A program made the translations under genes and the position numbers. A model generated the notes under the pieces. It saw nothing but the letters and a program-made list of their open reading frames with translations. It did no database searches and was not told the DNA's origin. DNA of 64,000 bases from PNMQ01 sp964478775 (GTDB taxonomy: Bacteria > Pseudomonadota > Alphaproteobacteria > Paracaedibacterales > CAIOTO01), in assembly GCA_964478775.1 (NCBI GenBank), contig CAYZJC010000005.1, positions 1 through 64,000 on the forward strand, written 5' to 3'. Below, piece after piece: positions 17,880 to 26,654 of the stretch; positions within the stretch are counted from its first letter, which is position 1, and each line of letters starts with the position of its first letter.

Positions 17880-20800
17880 ATGAAAAAAGTTACCGCTCAC
17901 TCTATTGCGCTTGCAATTTTACTTACCTCTTCAACCCTTGTTAATATTGCCGTTTCTGCAGTTCTTTCATCTCCTGCAGCTCCTGGCGGTGATGGACCAT
18001 CTGTGATTCCTTCTTCCTCACCACAAGCTGCTGCCCCTGCAACGTCAGTGGCTCCTGTGGCGGCAACTCCAGCAGCTACTCCAGCAGCTACTCCAGAAAA
18101 TAAAGAAGAAGCTAAAAAAGAAGCATCTGGTGGGCTTAATATTTCTGTATGTCAATTAAAAGAGTCAGGCATGTTAGGCAGAGCATTAGGGGAAGGTTAC
18201 GGTAAAGACTGTGTAACGCAAGCTAGAAAAGACGCTCTCCTTAATGCCATAAACAACATGGATGATGAAAACACACGCGAAGAAGTTAGAAAACTATTTG
18301 CAGTCAAACCATGGTATCGTGTCTTCTTACCAGCGCCATTTTCAATGGATGATTATAGTCAAATAGCTAATGTATTTAAAGTGGCAAGCGCACAACCACT
18401 CATTCAAGGTCTGCAAGGTATTAAAGCCGCTGCTGATTCATATAAACAGTCAGCGAATGTTTCTGACCATAACACCAATGCTGCAAATGCAGAGGCCAAT
18501 AAAACCGCTGATGATGTTAATACCCGCCTTAAAACAGCAGAACACATTCTTGAAAACGAAGAAAAACCAGTATTAAACTTTACTAAAACTGATGTAGGTA
18601 GTGCACTTCACTATTTAAAATTATTTTTCATGAACAAAACTTTGTCTGAGAAATCTATTTTTGATGAGAGTTTAGGTTCAAAAGCCCACATAGAAGACTT
18701 TTTAAAGAACTACAATAAAGAGAGTGATGAAGCATCTTATAAAAAGAATTTAAAATATGCATATATACAAACAACGTATGATGCTTATAATGCTGCATGG
18801 AAAAAAGTCGTGTTAACTGCGGCTACATTGTCTTTATATTCATCACAATTAAAAGATTTAGAAACTGCCCTTACAGACTTAGACGAAGACGTGATTGATG
18901 AAATTATTGAAAAAGTCAATGGCATTGAGTTGATTAAGAAAGATATAGGTAAAATTGAGCCACGTCGTTTTGCAGAAATCATTTCTAAAATCAATGACGA
19001 GCTTTCCTTTGATAAGGGTAAGTATCACAACAGAATTATATATATAGATGATAGAGAAGTCACAACAGAACCTGAACAAAAGAGAATTTTAATTAAAATT
19101 AAACAAGAGACTTTTGAATACGTTAACAAAAATATAAATAGTCAAGAAATTAAAGACATTCAAGAGCAAATTGAAGAAGTTGTTTCAAAGGTTGGGGAAT
19201 TGCATCCACGTTATAGAAAAGGGCGCGTTCACCACGTCAAACTGAGTGCACAATTATTAGATGCTATTATCACGACAGATAAAGCACAAGTGAACCAGGC
19301 GTCAGAAAATAATATTTTAGAAAATGAACCGCTAAAAGAAAAAGTTTCAAACCGTAAACTTGACAATTTGCAGGCTAACATTAAGGCAGTTCTTGCTTTT
19401 GCAAAAGAATGTGCGCACCTTGACGTGAAACCTATGTGGTTACCCAGTATTGTGTCTGCAATGCTTGACCACGATGTGGATGCAAGCCAAATAGAAAAAA
19501 CAAAGCATGCGGAATTTATTACCCTGCTTGCAAACAAGTTAAGCAATATGCGCGTGCCAGCAGAAAATAACGCTGCAAATAAAAAATCACCATTAGTCCA
19601 TGGCCAAAAGGATGCAAAAAAAGTGATGGACGCAATTGTTCAACATGAATCATTCAAGGCTGAACCTTATATATTGCTTGAACTTGTCAATGGTGCCATA
19701 GACATAAAAGACCTTCTTCCTGCTGATGTAATAGACAATGATGATGAAGTCAAAGCAACTGCAGAAAAGCCAGTGTCTGAGCTTGACAAAGTTATTGAGA
19801 TTATCAATAAAACAAGCAAAGACAACATTAGACCAGCCCTTAACAAAATTTTAGAAATTAAATATGCCGAACAACAAGGAAAAGCATGGGCTAAAACAAA
19901 AAGAATCGCCGCAAAGTTTTGGAGATGGTTAAAGCGCGATAAAGGCATGGTAACCTGGATGCAAAAAAACCACGGTATTGTTGATGGTATGAATAATAGG
20001 GCTGCAGCTGTCTACCCCGCTATGAAAGAAGGAATGAATGCTGCCGCAATTAAATTTAATGAACTTAAACAAAAACGTCAGGCTAATGCACAAGCAAGTG
20101 CTGTAGGGGCAGATGATGAAGGCAGTGCAGTTGAGATGAGTTCTCCAAAGGTTGCGCACACACAACAAGCGGGAGTGGCTCAGCAGGATGAGCAAGAGCT
20201 GTCGCTAGCGCAAAAAAAGCAAGTCTTAGAAGATTTACTGAACAGTAACGCAAACAGGAATGAAGGCCCACAGCAACCTCAAAATCAACCTGAAGTGGTT
20301 GTAGCAAGTGGACCCAGTGTATCTTCACCCACACGTTCTGCTTTATCTGATGCGGTTCTCAATCAAATTAAAACGCGCCAAGCTATTCACAATGCCAGCA
20401 TTGAATCTTTAGAGAATCACGTAGCTGACAATCAACCACAAAATAGTGCTGAACATCCAAGAGGCACAATAGATAATAATGTCCTAGAGGAACTGAAAGC
20501 TAAGGCTCAAAAAGATCGATCAGATAAAATACAAAAGCTTGAAGAAAAAAGGCTCAAACAACAAGCATCATCAAATGTTAATCCACAAGCAAAAGAATTG
20601 GCTGCTAACGCAAAAGAATTGGAAGAAAAAAGGCAGAAAAAGCTTAAAGAAGCGGAAGTATTAGAAAGTCTCCAACGCCAATTAGCACAACTTCAACAGG
20701 CACAAAATAGCCAAGTAGATAGTGTAGGTGGTGACCGTCTACCCTCACAAGCAGAGTTGGTAACTCAAATCAGTGAACTTGAGAAGCAGCAACTTAATGC

Positions 20801-21305
20801 CAGAGTGTTAAATGATCTAAGACCAAAAGATGAAAAAGAAGCTGTTAAACCGTCCGCTAATATACAAGAAATATACAATAATCCGGAAGTTAAAAAAGAC
20901 GTGTTAGAAATGACCAATAGGATCAGTAGCATCAAAGAAAGCGATGCAAGCTGGAAGGAACGTGAAAAAAGGAACGCGGAAATAAAAAAGCTAAAAGAAA
21001 ACTCAGAGCAAGTGTCACCCCAACTTCAAGACCAACAACAGGAGGCCCCATCAGTAAATCAAGCTAATCAAATAGCTGCAACCACAGCCGATAACAATTT
21101 GGTAAGCAACCAACAAGAGGCTGTAAATGACCAACAGACTATGCCACAAGTTTCAGAGATGGAAAAAAAACGCCAAGAGGCAGAGAAGAATCAACTAGAA
21201 GCCCAAATTCAAGCCCTAGAACCAACTGACCAAGCATCAACCCAACCCAACCTTCCACAAGATCCCCACCTTCCAACAGGCAACACACCAATTAACAGTC
21301 AGTAA
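17880..21305 (+). CDS. Giant exported helical/coiled-coil protein of unknown function
   Basis: No family is recognised. Residues 1-27 form a signal peptide (IALAILLTSSTLVNIAVSA). A Pro/Ala-rich linker with TPAATPAATP follows. From about 85 to 720 the protein is mostly helical with mixed charge and contains two Cys (CQLKES and DCVTQ). From about 740 to 1141 it is a Gln/Lys/Glu/Asn-rich coiled coil and disordered tail with heptad-like stretches (LEEKRQKKLKEAEVLESLQR). There is no membrane anchor or beta-barrel, so it would be periplasmic or secreted. AGGAAG precedes the ATG. It stands alone, 244 bases after the CvpA-like gene and convergent with mutL. A role in the host or in a surface filament is conjecture. 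Confidence 0.75.
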   Translation: MKKVTAHSIALAILLTSSTLVNIAVSAVLSSPAAPGGDGPSVIPSSSPQAAAPATSVAPVAATPAATPAATPENKEEAKKEASGGLNISVCQLKESGMLGRALGEGYGKDCVTQARKDALLNAINNMDDENTREEVRKLFAVKPWYRVFLPAPFSMDDYSQIANVFKVASAQPLIQGLQGIKAAADSYKQSANVSDHNTNAANAEANKTADDVNTRLKTAEHILENEEKPVLNFTKTDVGSALHYLKLFFMNKTLSEKSIFDESLGSKAHIEDFLKNYNKESDEASYKKNLKYAYIQTTYDAYNAAWKKVVLTAATLSLYSSQLKDLETALTDLDEDVIDEIIEKVNGIELIKKDIGKIEPRRFAEIISKINDELSFDKGKYHNRIIYIDDREVTTEPEQKRILIKIKQETFEYVNKNINSQEIKDIQEQIEEVVSKVGELHPRYRKGRVHHVKLSAQLLDAIITTDKAQVNQASENNILENEPLKEKVSNRKLDNLQANIKAVLAFAKECAHLDVKPMWLPSIVSAMLDHDVDASQIEKTKHAEFITLLANKLSNMRVPAENNAANKKSPLVHGQKDAKKVMDAIVQHESFKAEPYILLELVNGAIDIKDLLPADVIDNDDEVKATAEKPVSELDKVIEIINKTSKDNIRPALNKILEIKYAEQQGKAWAKTKRIAAKFWRWLKRDKGMVTWMQKNHGIVDGMNNRAAAVYPAMKEGMNAAAIKFNELKQKRQANAQASAVGADDEGSAVEMSSPKVAHTQQAGVAQQDEQELSLAQKKQVLEDLLNSNANRNEGPQQPQNQPEVVVASGPSVSSPTRSALSDAVLNQIKTRQAIHNASIESLENHVADNQPQNSAEHPRGTIDNNVLEELKAKAQKDRSDKIQKLEEKRLKQQASSNVNPQAKELAANAKELEEKRQKKLKEAEVLESLQRQLAQLQQAQNSQVDSVGGDRLPSQAELVTQISELEKQQLNARVLNDLRPKDEKEAVKPSANIQEIYNNPEVKKDVLEMTNRISSIKESDASWKEREKRNAEIKKLKENSEQVSPQLQDQQQEAPSVNQANQIAATTADNNLVSNQQEAVNDQQTMPQVSEMEKKRQEAEKNQLEAQIQALEPTDQASTQPNLPQDPHLPTGNTPINSQ

Positions 21306-21397
21306 GTCCAACTAACCAACCCAAACGTAGAGGGGCCTCCATTGTGGGGCCCTTATGCATATATAGCCAAATTAAATTCACTTCAACCTATATGAAC

Positions 21398-23332
21398 TTA
21401 TCTGCGTTGAAACAAAGACTCAATATCTTTTAACGACAAGGCGATATACGTTGGCCTTCCATGGTTGCAGGTGGCAGACTTTGGCGTTTGTTCAATTTGG
21501 CGCAGCAAATGGTTCATTTCTTGATAGTTAAGGGCGTCATTGGCGCGAATACTGGTATGACACGCATGGGTAGCAAGGTAATGCAGTAGCTTATCTTCCA
21601 AAGCTAAGGTGCCATCTCCTGCGGTCAAGTCATCTAGCAGGTCGGTAAGGGTTTGTTCTAAATCTTTGCCTTGCAAGGCTGTTTGTAAAATAACAGGGTA
21701 TGAACGACACAACACATGGTCTTGAAAAATATCTAAGTCAAAGCCTAGTTTTTTAATGTGGCTTTCTTGTTGTTTTAACAGCTCTGCTTGTTCAGCTGTG
21801 ATCTTAAACATCAATGGCGTTAGGATATGCTGACGTGCCACACCGTCTTTCATATACGCTTCTTTAAGGCCTTCATAGCGCACACGTTCATGGGCGGCGT
21901 GTTGGTCAATCAGCATAAGACCATCTGCGGTGCGTGATACAATATAACTTTTGGCAATTTGCCCTAACGCATGGCCTAAAAACCCAACGTTACTGTTAGC
22001 CCCTGCTTCACCCTCATGAAGGGGACTTGTTTCTTGCGGTGACAGCATGTCGTGTTCAAAGGCTAAGGTCTGATCGAGGGTTTTCATCATTGCAGCGGGG
22101 CCATACGCCGTGTTGGTTTTGGAAAAATGAGAGGTCGCATTCACCCCTCTTCCATAAGAAGCTGCGGACCTTGAAGGGGAAAATTGTGCAAAAGGCAAAG
22201 TTTTTTCAATGATCCGCTCTTCAAGGATTCGCTCTTGGGGCTGCGTTTGAACCGCTTGAAAGCGGCGCATCATATGGTCTGACAAGGCTGGCGTTGCCAC
22301 TTGTCCGTGTTCTGTAAGGGTTGCGCGTATGATACCAATCAATAACGACCTTAGGCTTTGCTCTGGGCGAAATCTCACCTCTGCCTTTGTGGGGTGAACG
22401 TTTACGTCAACTTCCCTTGGGTCAATTTGCACAAAGATAGCCACAACCGGGTGCCGACCGCGTTCAATAAAGTCTTGATACGCTGCTTTTAACACCCCTA
22501 AGAACAATTTATCACGCACAGGTCTGTTGTTGACGAAAAAATATTGGTCATTGGCTTGGCTTTTATGAAAGGTGGGTAAAGACACCAGTCCATGCACAAC
22601 CATACCATCGCGTTCAGCAGCAAATGCACGAAGGTTCTCACATGCTTTGTCTGAAAGCACGTCTTCAATACGGTCTTGCAGTTGTGCCTTTGCTTTATAT
22701 GAAAAAACGGTTCTCTCTTCCACCTGACAGCTAAAAGCAATGTGCGGGTAACAAAGGGCCAACCGCTTTAATATTTCAATACATGCTGTTGTTTCACTGG
22801 CATCTGTTTTTAAAAACTTTAAGCGTGCTGGCGTTGCATAAAATAAATCTTTAATGGTGATACGCGTTCCTTTTGCGGCATATGCAACCACTTTTGGTTC
22901 ACTGATCACGCCGCCTTCAACGGTAATCTCCATCGCAGTGTGTTGATCACTGTTTTTAGGGTTGCTGATAATTTGCAGCCTTGAGACAGACCCTATGGAA
23001 GGAAGCGCCTCACCACGAAACCCTAGTGTTGTAATATTAAACAAGTCAAACTCTGGTAATTTTGACGTTGCATGGCGTTGTAGGGCAATTTTCAGATCAT
23101 CACCTGTCATGCCAACACCATCATCGGTAACTTGAATTAGGCTTTTGCCGCCGTCACGCAAGACAACACTAATATGTTTAGCCTTTGCATCAATCGCATT
23201 TTCCACAAGTTCTTTTAAAGCAGCAGCAGGGCGTTCAATGACTTCCCCCGCTGCAATTTGGTTGATGAGTGTTTGATTGAGTTGACGGATAACAGGACGA
23301 GACATAAGGTTTTTTTCTATTGTTAAAGCCAT
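21398..23332 (-). CDS. mutL: DNA mismatch repair protein MutL (endonuclease type)
   Basis: MutL couples mismatch recognition by MutS to strand incision. The N-terminal GHKL ATPase shows ELVENAIDAKAKHI, VTDDGVGM and TLGFRGEALPSIGSVS. The C-terminal dimerisation domain carries the metal-binding endonuclease motif DQHA(X)2E(X)4E (IDQHAAHERVRYE), with ACHTSIRANDAL and CNHGRPTYIAL completing the site. It should therefore nick DNA itself and need no MutH, as usual outside gammaproteobacteria. Length is 644 residues. The start may be the ATG at 23305 (MSRPVIRQL), which fits the family N-terminus better than the one at 23332; neither has a strong ribosome site. mutS lies 15 kb away on the same strand. 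Confidence 0.97.
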   Translation of the reverse strand: MALTIEKNLMSRPVIRQLNQTLINQIAAGEVIERPAAALKELVENAIDAKAKHISVVLRDGGKSLIQVTDDGVGMTGDDLKIALQRHATSKLPEFDLFNITTLGFRGEALPSIGSVSRLQIISNPKNSDQHTAMEITVEGGVISEPKVVAYAAKGTRITIKDLFYATPARLKFLKTDASETTACIEILKRLALCYPHIAFSCQVEERTVFSYKAKAQLQDRIEDVLSDKACENLRAFAAERDGMVVHGLVSLPTFHKSQANDQYFFVNNRPVRDKLFLGVLKAAYQDFIERGRHPVVAIFVQIDPREVDVNVHPTKAEVRFRPEQSLRSLLIGIIRATLTEHGQVATPALSDHMMRRFQAVQTQPQERILEERIIEKTLPFAQFSPSRSAASYGRGVNATSHFSKTNTAYGPAAMMKTLDQTLAFEHDMLSPQETSPLHEGEAGANSNVGFLGHALGQIAKSYIVSRTADGLMLIDQHAAHERVRYEGLKEAYMKDGVARQHILTPLMFKITAEQAELLKQQESHIKKLGFDLDIFQDHVLCRSYPVILQTALQGKDLEQTLTDLLDDLTAGDGTLALEDKLLHYLATHACHTSIRANDALNYQEMNHLLRQIEQTPKSATCNHGRPTYIALSLKDIESLFQRR

Positions 23333-23449
23333 TTCAGGGGTTAACTGAATTGTTGCAAGTGTGTTCCAAGCGGCCTTTGTTTATAGCTTTATCTTTATAT
23401 TGATTGGGATGATGTTCATTTCAAAGCGCGCTACGGGGGGGGTAACACC

Positions 23450-24034
23450 CTATGCCGTTTGATATTTGCCAGGAACCCATAAAATGTCTGTATTGCCATT
23501 GTCGTTGGCAACACGTGCCATAACAAAGAACAGGTCAGATAATCGGTTCATATAACATAATAAATGCGCATTTAAGGTTTCATCTTGATGCAGGGCGATA
23601 ATACAACGTTCAGTGCGTCTTGCAACGGCTCTACACACATGCATTTGTCCCGCAAGTGGCGTGCCACCGGGCAACACAAATGAAGAAAGGGGCGCCAAGT
23701 TACCATTGTACTTTTCTACCAACTTTTCCAGATGAAGAACCTGCGCATGGTTAATGCGTAATGCCTCTTGGCCCTGTTCAGGCAAACATAAGTCAGACCC
23801 CATATCAAACAAGTCATTTTGAAGCATTTCAAGGTCTTGCACTAATGTGCTTAAGGAAGACGGGCTGGGGTGTGGCCCTACTAAGGTTAAGGCTTGACCA
23901 ATAAAGCAATTGAGTTCGTCAACGGCGCCGATGGCCTCTATCCGAAGGCTATGTTTAGACAAACGCCTACCATCCCCTAAAGATGTTTTGCCACTATCAC
24001 CGCCTCGTGTTGTTATGCATGTGAGTTGAACCAT
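23450..24034 (-). CDS. Cob(I)yrinic acid a,c-diamide adenosyltransferase, PduO type
   Basis: The enzyme moves the adenosyl group of ATP onto cob(I)alamin to make coenzyme B12. PduO-type signatures are present: an N-terminal ATP loop TTRGGDSGKTSLGDGRRLSK, IGAVDELNCFIGQAL, VARRTERCIIAL with the catalytic Arg, and LLCYMNRLSDLFFVMARVAN near the end. Length is 194 residues, normal for the family. It lies 37 bases after the twin-transmembrane protein gene, a pairing common in alphaproteobacteria. No cobalamin biosynthesis genes are seen, so it probably serves salvage of imported corrinoid. No cobalamin riboswitch is apparent upstream. Confidence 0.93.
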   Translation of the reverse strand: MVQLTCITTRGGDSGKTSLGDGRRLSKHSLRIEAIGAVDELNCFIGQALTLVGPHPSPSSLSTLVQDLEMLQNDLFDMGSDLCLPEQGQEALRINHAQVLHLEKLVEKYNGNLAPLSSFVLPGGTPLAGQMHVCRAVARRTERCIIALHQDETLNAHLLCYMNRLSDLFFVMARVANDNGNTDILWVPGKYQTA

Positions 24035-24071
24035 ATCGGACTCTCCTTTAAGTTAATTATAATATGATGAG

Positions 24072-24269
24072 CTAAGCCCTTAGACTGAGCATAAGCAGAA
24101 ATAAGATTAAGGTCAATCCCTGCAATGCAACGCGCCAACGCATGGCTCGGTTACTATACAAACGGGCAACTTCTCCTCCCTTGAAATAGGCATATAAGCC
24201 AAAGGACAAGCTTAACGCTGTCGCGGAAAGGGAAATAAAAAATAAAATTTCAACAAGTTTATACATCAC
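24072..24269 (-). CDS. Twin-transmembrane small protein (HIG1-like)
   Basis: The 65-residue protein has two membrane segments (about 5-25 and 45-63) joined by a conserved basic loop (YFKGGEVARLYSNRAMRWRV). That is the pattern of the alphaproteobacterial twin-transmembrane or HIG1-domain proteins, which typically lie next to the PduO adenosyltransferase, as here. Some relatives of the HIG1 domain associate with respiratory complexes; its role in this context is not known. Its first ATG at 24269 is followed by a second Met, either of which could be the start. Confidence 0.8.
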   Translation of the reverse strand: MMYKLVEILFFISLSATALSLSFGLYAYFKGGEVARLYSNRAMRWRVALQGLTLILFLLMLSLRA

Positions 24270-24310
24270 TTTGGTTTCCTAATAGGCGCAGATGATCTGT
24301 TCCCACTATA

Positions 24311-24361
24311 AGAGGTCAGCAGCAGTTTCTCAACTGATTTCCTGCTGCTGTCCCTCTTTTA
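24311..24361. terminator. Long GC-containing hairpin, probable terminator
   Basis: AGAGG and CAGCAGCAG (24311-24325) pair with CTGCTGCTG and CCTCT (24342-24357) with a one-base asymmetry. A CAGTT/AACTG pair sits inside the loop, and short T and A runs flank the stem. It lies between the exported protein gene ending at 24430 and the twin-TM gene, so it would separate their transcripts. Confidence 0.6.
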
Positions 24362-24429
24362 AGCAAAGGCTGCTCAGCCCAAAACATGAAAGGCTTGTCT
24401 GTTTAATTATCAGAATCATCCGATAATAA

Positions 24430-25020
24430 TCAGGCTGGAAAAGCAGCGTCATCTGCCAGTTCATTGGCAGTATCTTCTTCGTACGCATCAGCTCCATCAT
24501 TAACTTGGTTTAAAAAATTCATCATGTCGGGGGACAGTAGAAAATTTAAATTCAGTGCAGCTGTATGATGAAAACCGGGGAAAGGAGGAAGCTCAGTTAA
24601 ATGTGCAAGGCCTATATTCGTAGGGGAAGGTGTGTTGTCAAATAGACTTCTGAGATTTATTGGTTGAGGTCTTGAAATTTCACTGTCGGTATGTGTATTC
24701 AAAGGAAGCAAACAGCGGCTTCTTTTAGACACTGGGGTGTGGAATGGGTCATCATTATTGTTAACGGTAGGTGAAGCTTCTGCATCAAAATCTAACCTCA
24801 TTGTGCCTGTTGCGTCAAAATCTTCTCCACTTCTTGACCTTTTGGCTTTTCTTGCAAGCTGTGGAGGCGTAAAATTTTGGGCATTAAGCTGTGGTGTTGG
24901 TGTATTAAACTCAGCTACCTGTGTATTTTGCGCTACGTTTTCCATTGCATTTACAGACGTAAATCCAGTAACGGCAAGCATTAAGCCCAAAGCATATTTT
25001 GTATTTTGTAATAAGTTCAT
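24430..25020 (-). CDS. Small exported protein with basic NLS-like clusters, unknown function
   Basis: The protein has 196 residues. Signal peptide about 1-25 (YALGLMLAVTGFTSVNA), then MENVAQNTQVAEF. Two basic clusters stand out in an otherwise acidic and polar sequence: ARKAKRSRSGEDFD (about 57-70) and PVSKRSRC (about 96-103), both resembling monopartite nuclear localisation signals. The second half is Pro/Leu/Asn-rich with an acidic end (DGADAYEEDTANELADD). The start is supported by AAGG eight bases upstream. The region just after cleavage (NAME) resembles that of the adjacent gene 25125-25451, suggesting common origin of the leader. No family is recognised; an effector role is only a hypothesis. 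Confidence 0.7.
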   Translation of the reverse strand: MNLLQNTKYALGLMLAVTGFTSVNAMENVAQNTQVAEFNTPTPQLNAQNFTPPQLARKAKRSRSGEDFDATGTMRLDFDAEASPTVNNNDDPFHTPVSKRSRCLLPLNTHTDSEISRPQPINLRSLFDNTPSPTNIGLAHLTELPPFPGFHHTAALNLNFLLSPDMMNFLNQVNDGADAYEEDTANELADDAAFPA

Positions 25021-25073
25021 TGTTTTGCCTTTTAAATTAAATGAAATATTTATTATTTTTTTAAACCAAAATT

Positions 25074-25104
25074 AAATGTGTCATTTTTTATGAATGGCAC
25101 ATTT
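25074..25104 (-). terminator. Hairpin terminator after the small exported protein gene
   Basis: AAATGTG-T-CATT (25074-25085) pairs with AATG-G-CACATTT (25093-25104). On the minus strand the hairpin is followed by a T-rich stretch. It lies 21 bases beyond the stop of gene 25125-25451. Confidence 0.55.
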
Positions 25105-25124
25105 AATATTAAATTCAATACGTA

Positions 25125-25451
25125 CTATTGTGCAGGTGCTCCATCTGCGTCAGTACCACTTACTTCAACGTCCATTGCATTGTCTTCATTATCTGAATCA
25201 CTATCTTGGAAAAGGTTATTTTGCGCAAATGTGTCTGCTAGTGTAACTGGGCTTATGCTTCTTGCTGCTGCCCTGCGTTCAGCAATCGCTGCTCTACGTT
25301 CTGCTTTAATATCAAATCTGGAAATATCAAGAGCTCCGGCTCCTTGTTCTGGCGAGTGTGGTGCAAATTGTTCCATTGCATTTGCAGTTGTAATAAAGTT
25401 CGCAATGACAGCTGCGCTTAAAGTGTATGCAATTTTTTGAAAAGAATTCAT
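25125..25451 (-). CDS. Small exported Ala/Arg- and Asp-rich protein, unknown function
   Basis: The preferred start is the ATG at 25451, with AAGGAAG eight bases upstream; an in-frame extension to 25496 has no ribosome site. The 108-residue product has a signal peptide (AYTLSAAVIANFITTANA), then MEQFAPHSPEQGAG. An Arg/Ala-repeat helix (KAERRAAIAERRAAARS) follows, and the tail is acidic (DSDSDNEDNAMDVEVSGTD). It is next to and in the same direction as the exported protein at 24430-25020, with which it shares the leader pattern ending in NAME. No family is recognised. Confidence 0.7.
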   Translation of the reverse strand: MNSFQKIAYTLSAAVIANFITTANAMEQFAPHSPEQGAGALDISRFDIKAERRAAIAERRAAARSISPVTLADTFAQNNLFQDSDSDNEDNAMDVEVSGTDADGAPAQ

Positions 25452-25769
25452 GATTTCTTCCTTATGTGTAAAGTTTCGATTCGTTATACAAATCAAATAG
25501 GTATGTTTTTCTAAAAAACAAGGGCTGATATAAAAAATAATTATGATTAGTTAATATTTTGTATATCTCCTCCACAGCATCTCACCAACAGTATGTTTTC
25601 TGCTGGCTATCTGTGTTCTATGAAAATGAAATTTTATTGCGAAATTTATATACCTCATATATTATACACCCTGAATCACCTCGTTTTTTAATACATTATT
25701 TATAGTCATGAGGAACAAACATAAAAATTTACGTTTAATGTTTTCTTTTTTGATATGTAAAATAGTGTA

Positions 25770-26621
25770 ATGGTGAATAACTTTTTAGGTTTTATTTTTT
25801 TGGTACGTGTATTTTTATTTTTGCTATCTGTTTTTTTATTAACGGAAAGCTTTGCCCCAAATGTGTGTCTTGCATCACCCAATAAAACACGCAAAAGCTT
25901 TCTTAGCAGGCAAGAAAAATGGGTTGACTGCAGTTTGAAATTTTGCAGTATCGAACATATTCAACAAGGTCTAGATAGTGGCTTTAGTATTAATGCGAAA
26001 AGTAAATGCGGTACGACCTTGCTGATGAGCGCAATTTGTTGCAATAATACTGAAGTTGCAGATTTTATATTAAATAAAGGGGCAGATTTTACCCTCGTTG
26101 ACTTGGAAGGAAGCACCACCCTTCATTGGTGTGCCTTATTTGGCTGTCTAGAAATTTCAAAGCGTTTACTCGCTATGGGTGCGAACCCAAATCAATCAAC
26201 CCCGTTAGGAACAACACCCTTAATGCAAACCGTAATTTACAACAAGCCACATCTCACCAGACAGTTACTTGCGCAACCAGGAATTGATGTAAACGCCTAT
26301 AATGTGTGTGCAAGCACAGCACTTAGTCAAGCCGTTGCATACAATCATATTGAAATAGTAGCGTTGTTATTAGAACATCCAGGTACGCACTATTACCTAA
26401 CAGACAATCAGCACACGGCAGTTCATGAGTATGCGAAGACTGCTGAAATGAAAGGTATATTAAGGCTTCATCGACTTAAACCCTTTTTAGCGTTTTTAAA
26501 GGTGTCACAAATTCAAACCCCTTACACGCAAGTGATACTTGGAGAAGAGATTAAGCTAATGCACACAACAACAATTTTAGAAAACCCAGACCTTACACGT
26601 TATGTATGTGGCTTTCTATGA
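25770..26621 (+). CDS. Exported ankyrin-repeat protein (1)
   Basis: The protein has 283 residues. A hydrophobic leader (about 5-32, FIFLVRVFLFLLSVFLL) acts as signal peptide or anchor. About five ankyrin repeats cover 45-215; clear consensus fragments are CGTTLLMSAICCNNTEVADF, GSTTLHWCALFGCLEISKRL, LLAMGANPNQSTPLGTTPLM and STALSQAVAYNHIEIVALLL. A non-repeat tail follows: KPFLAFLKVSQIQTP, then a final helix DLTRYVCGFL. The next gene, 33 bases downstream, is a clear tandem paralogue with the same tail. Ankyrin proteins of host-associated bacteria often bind host proteins; the target cannot be inferred. No strong Shine-Dalgarno is seen at the ATG. Confidence 0.88.
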   Translation: MVNNFLGFIFLVRVFLFLLSVFLLTESFAPNVCLASPNKTRKSFLSRQEKWVDCSLKFCSIEHIQQGLDSGFSINAKSKCGTTLLMSAICCNNTEVADFILNKGADFTLVDLEGSTTLHWCALFGCLEISKRLLAMGANPNQSTPLGTTPLMQTVIYNKPHLTRQLLAQPGIDVNAYNVCASTALSQAVAYNHIEIVALLLEHPGTHYYLTDNQHTAVHEYAKTAEMKGILRLHRLKPFLAFLKVSQIQTPYTQVILGEEIKLMHTTTILENPDLTRYVCGFL

Positions 26622-26654
26622 TTTATTTGATATGAATACAAAAGCAGGATAGGC

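Noticed and set aside
21330..21352. GGGCC/GGCCC hairpin after the 1141-residue protein gene
   Set aside because: The stem is short with a wobble and no T run follows, so I do not call it a terminator.
24270..24430. Cobalamin riboswitch near the adenosyltransferase genes
   Set aside because: No B12-box-like sequence or multi-stem arrangement was found, only a terminator-like hairpin.
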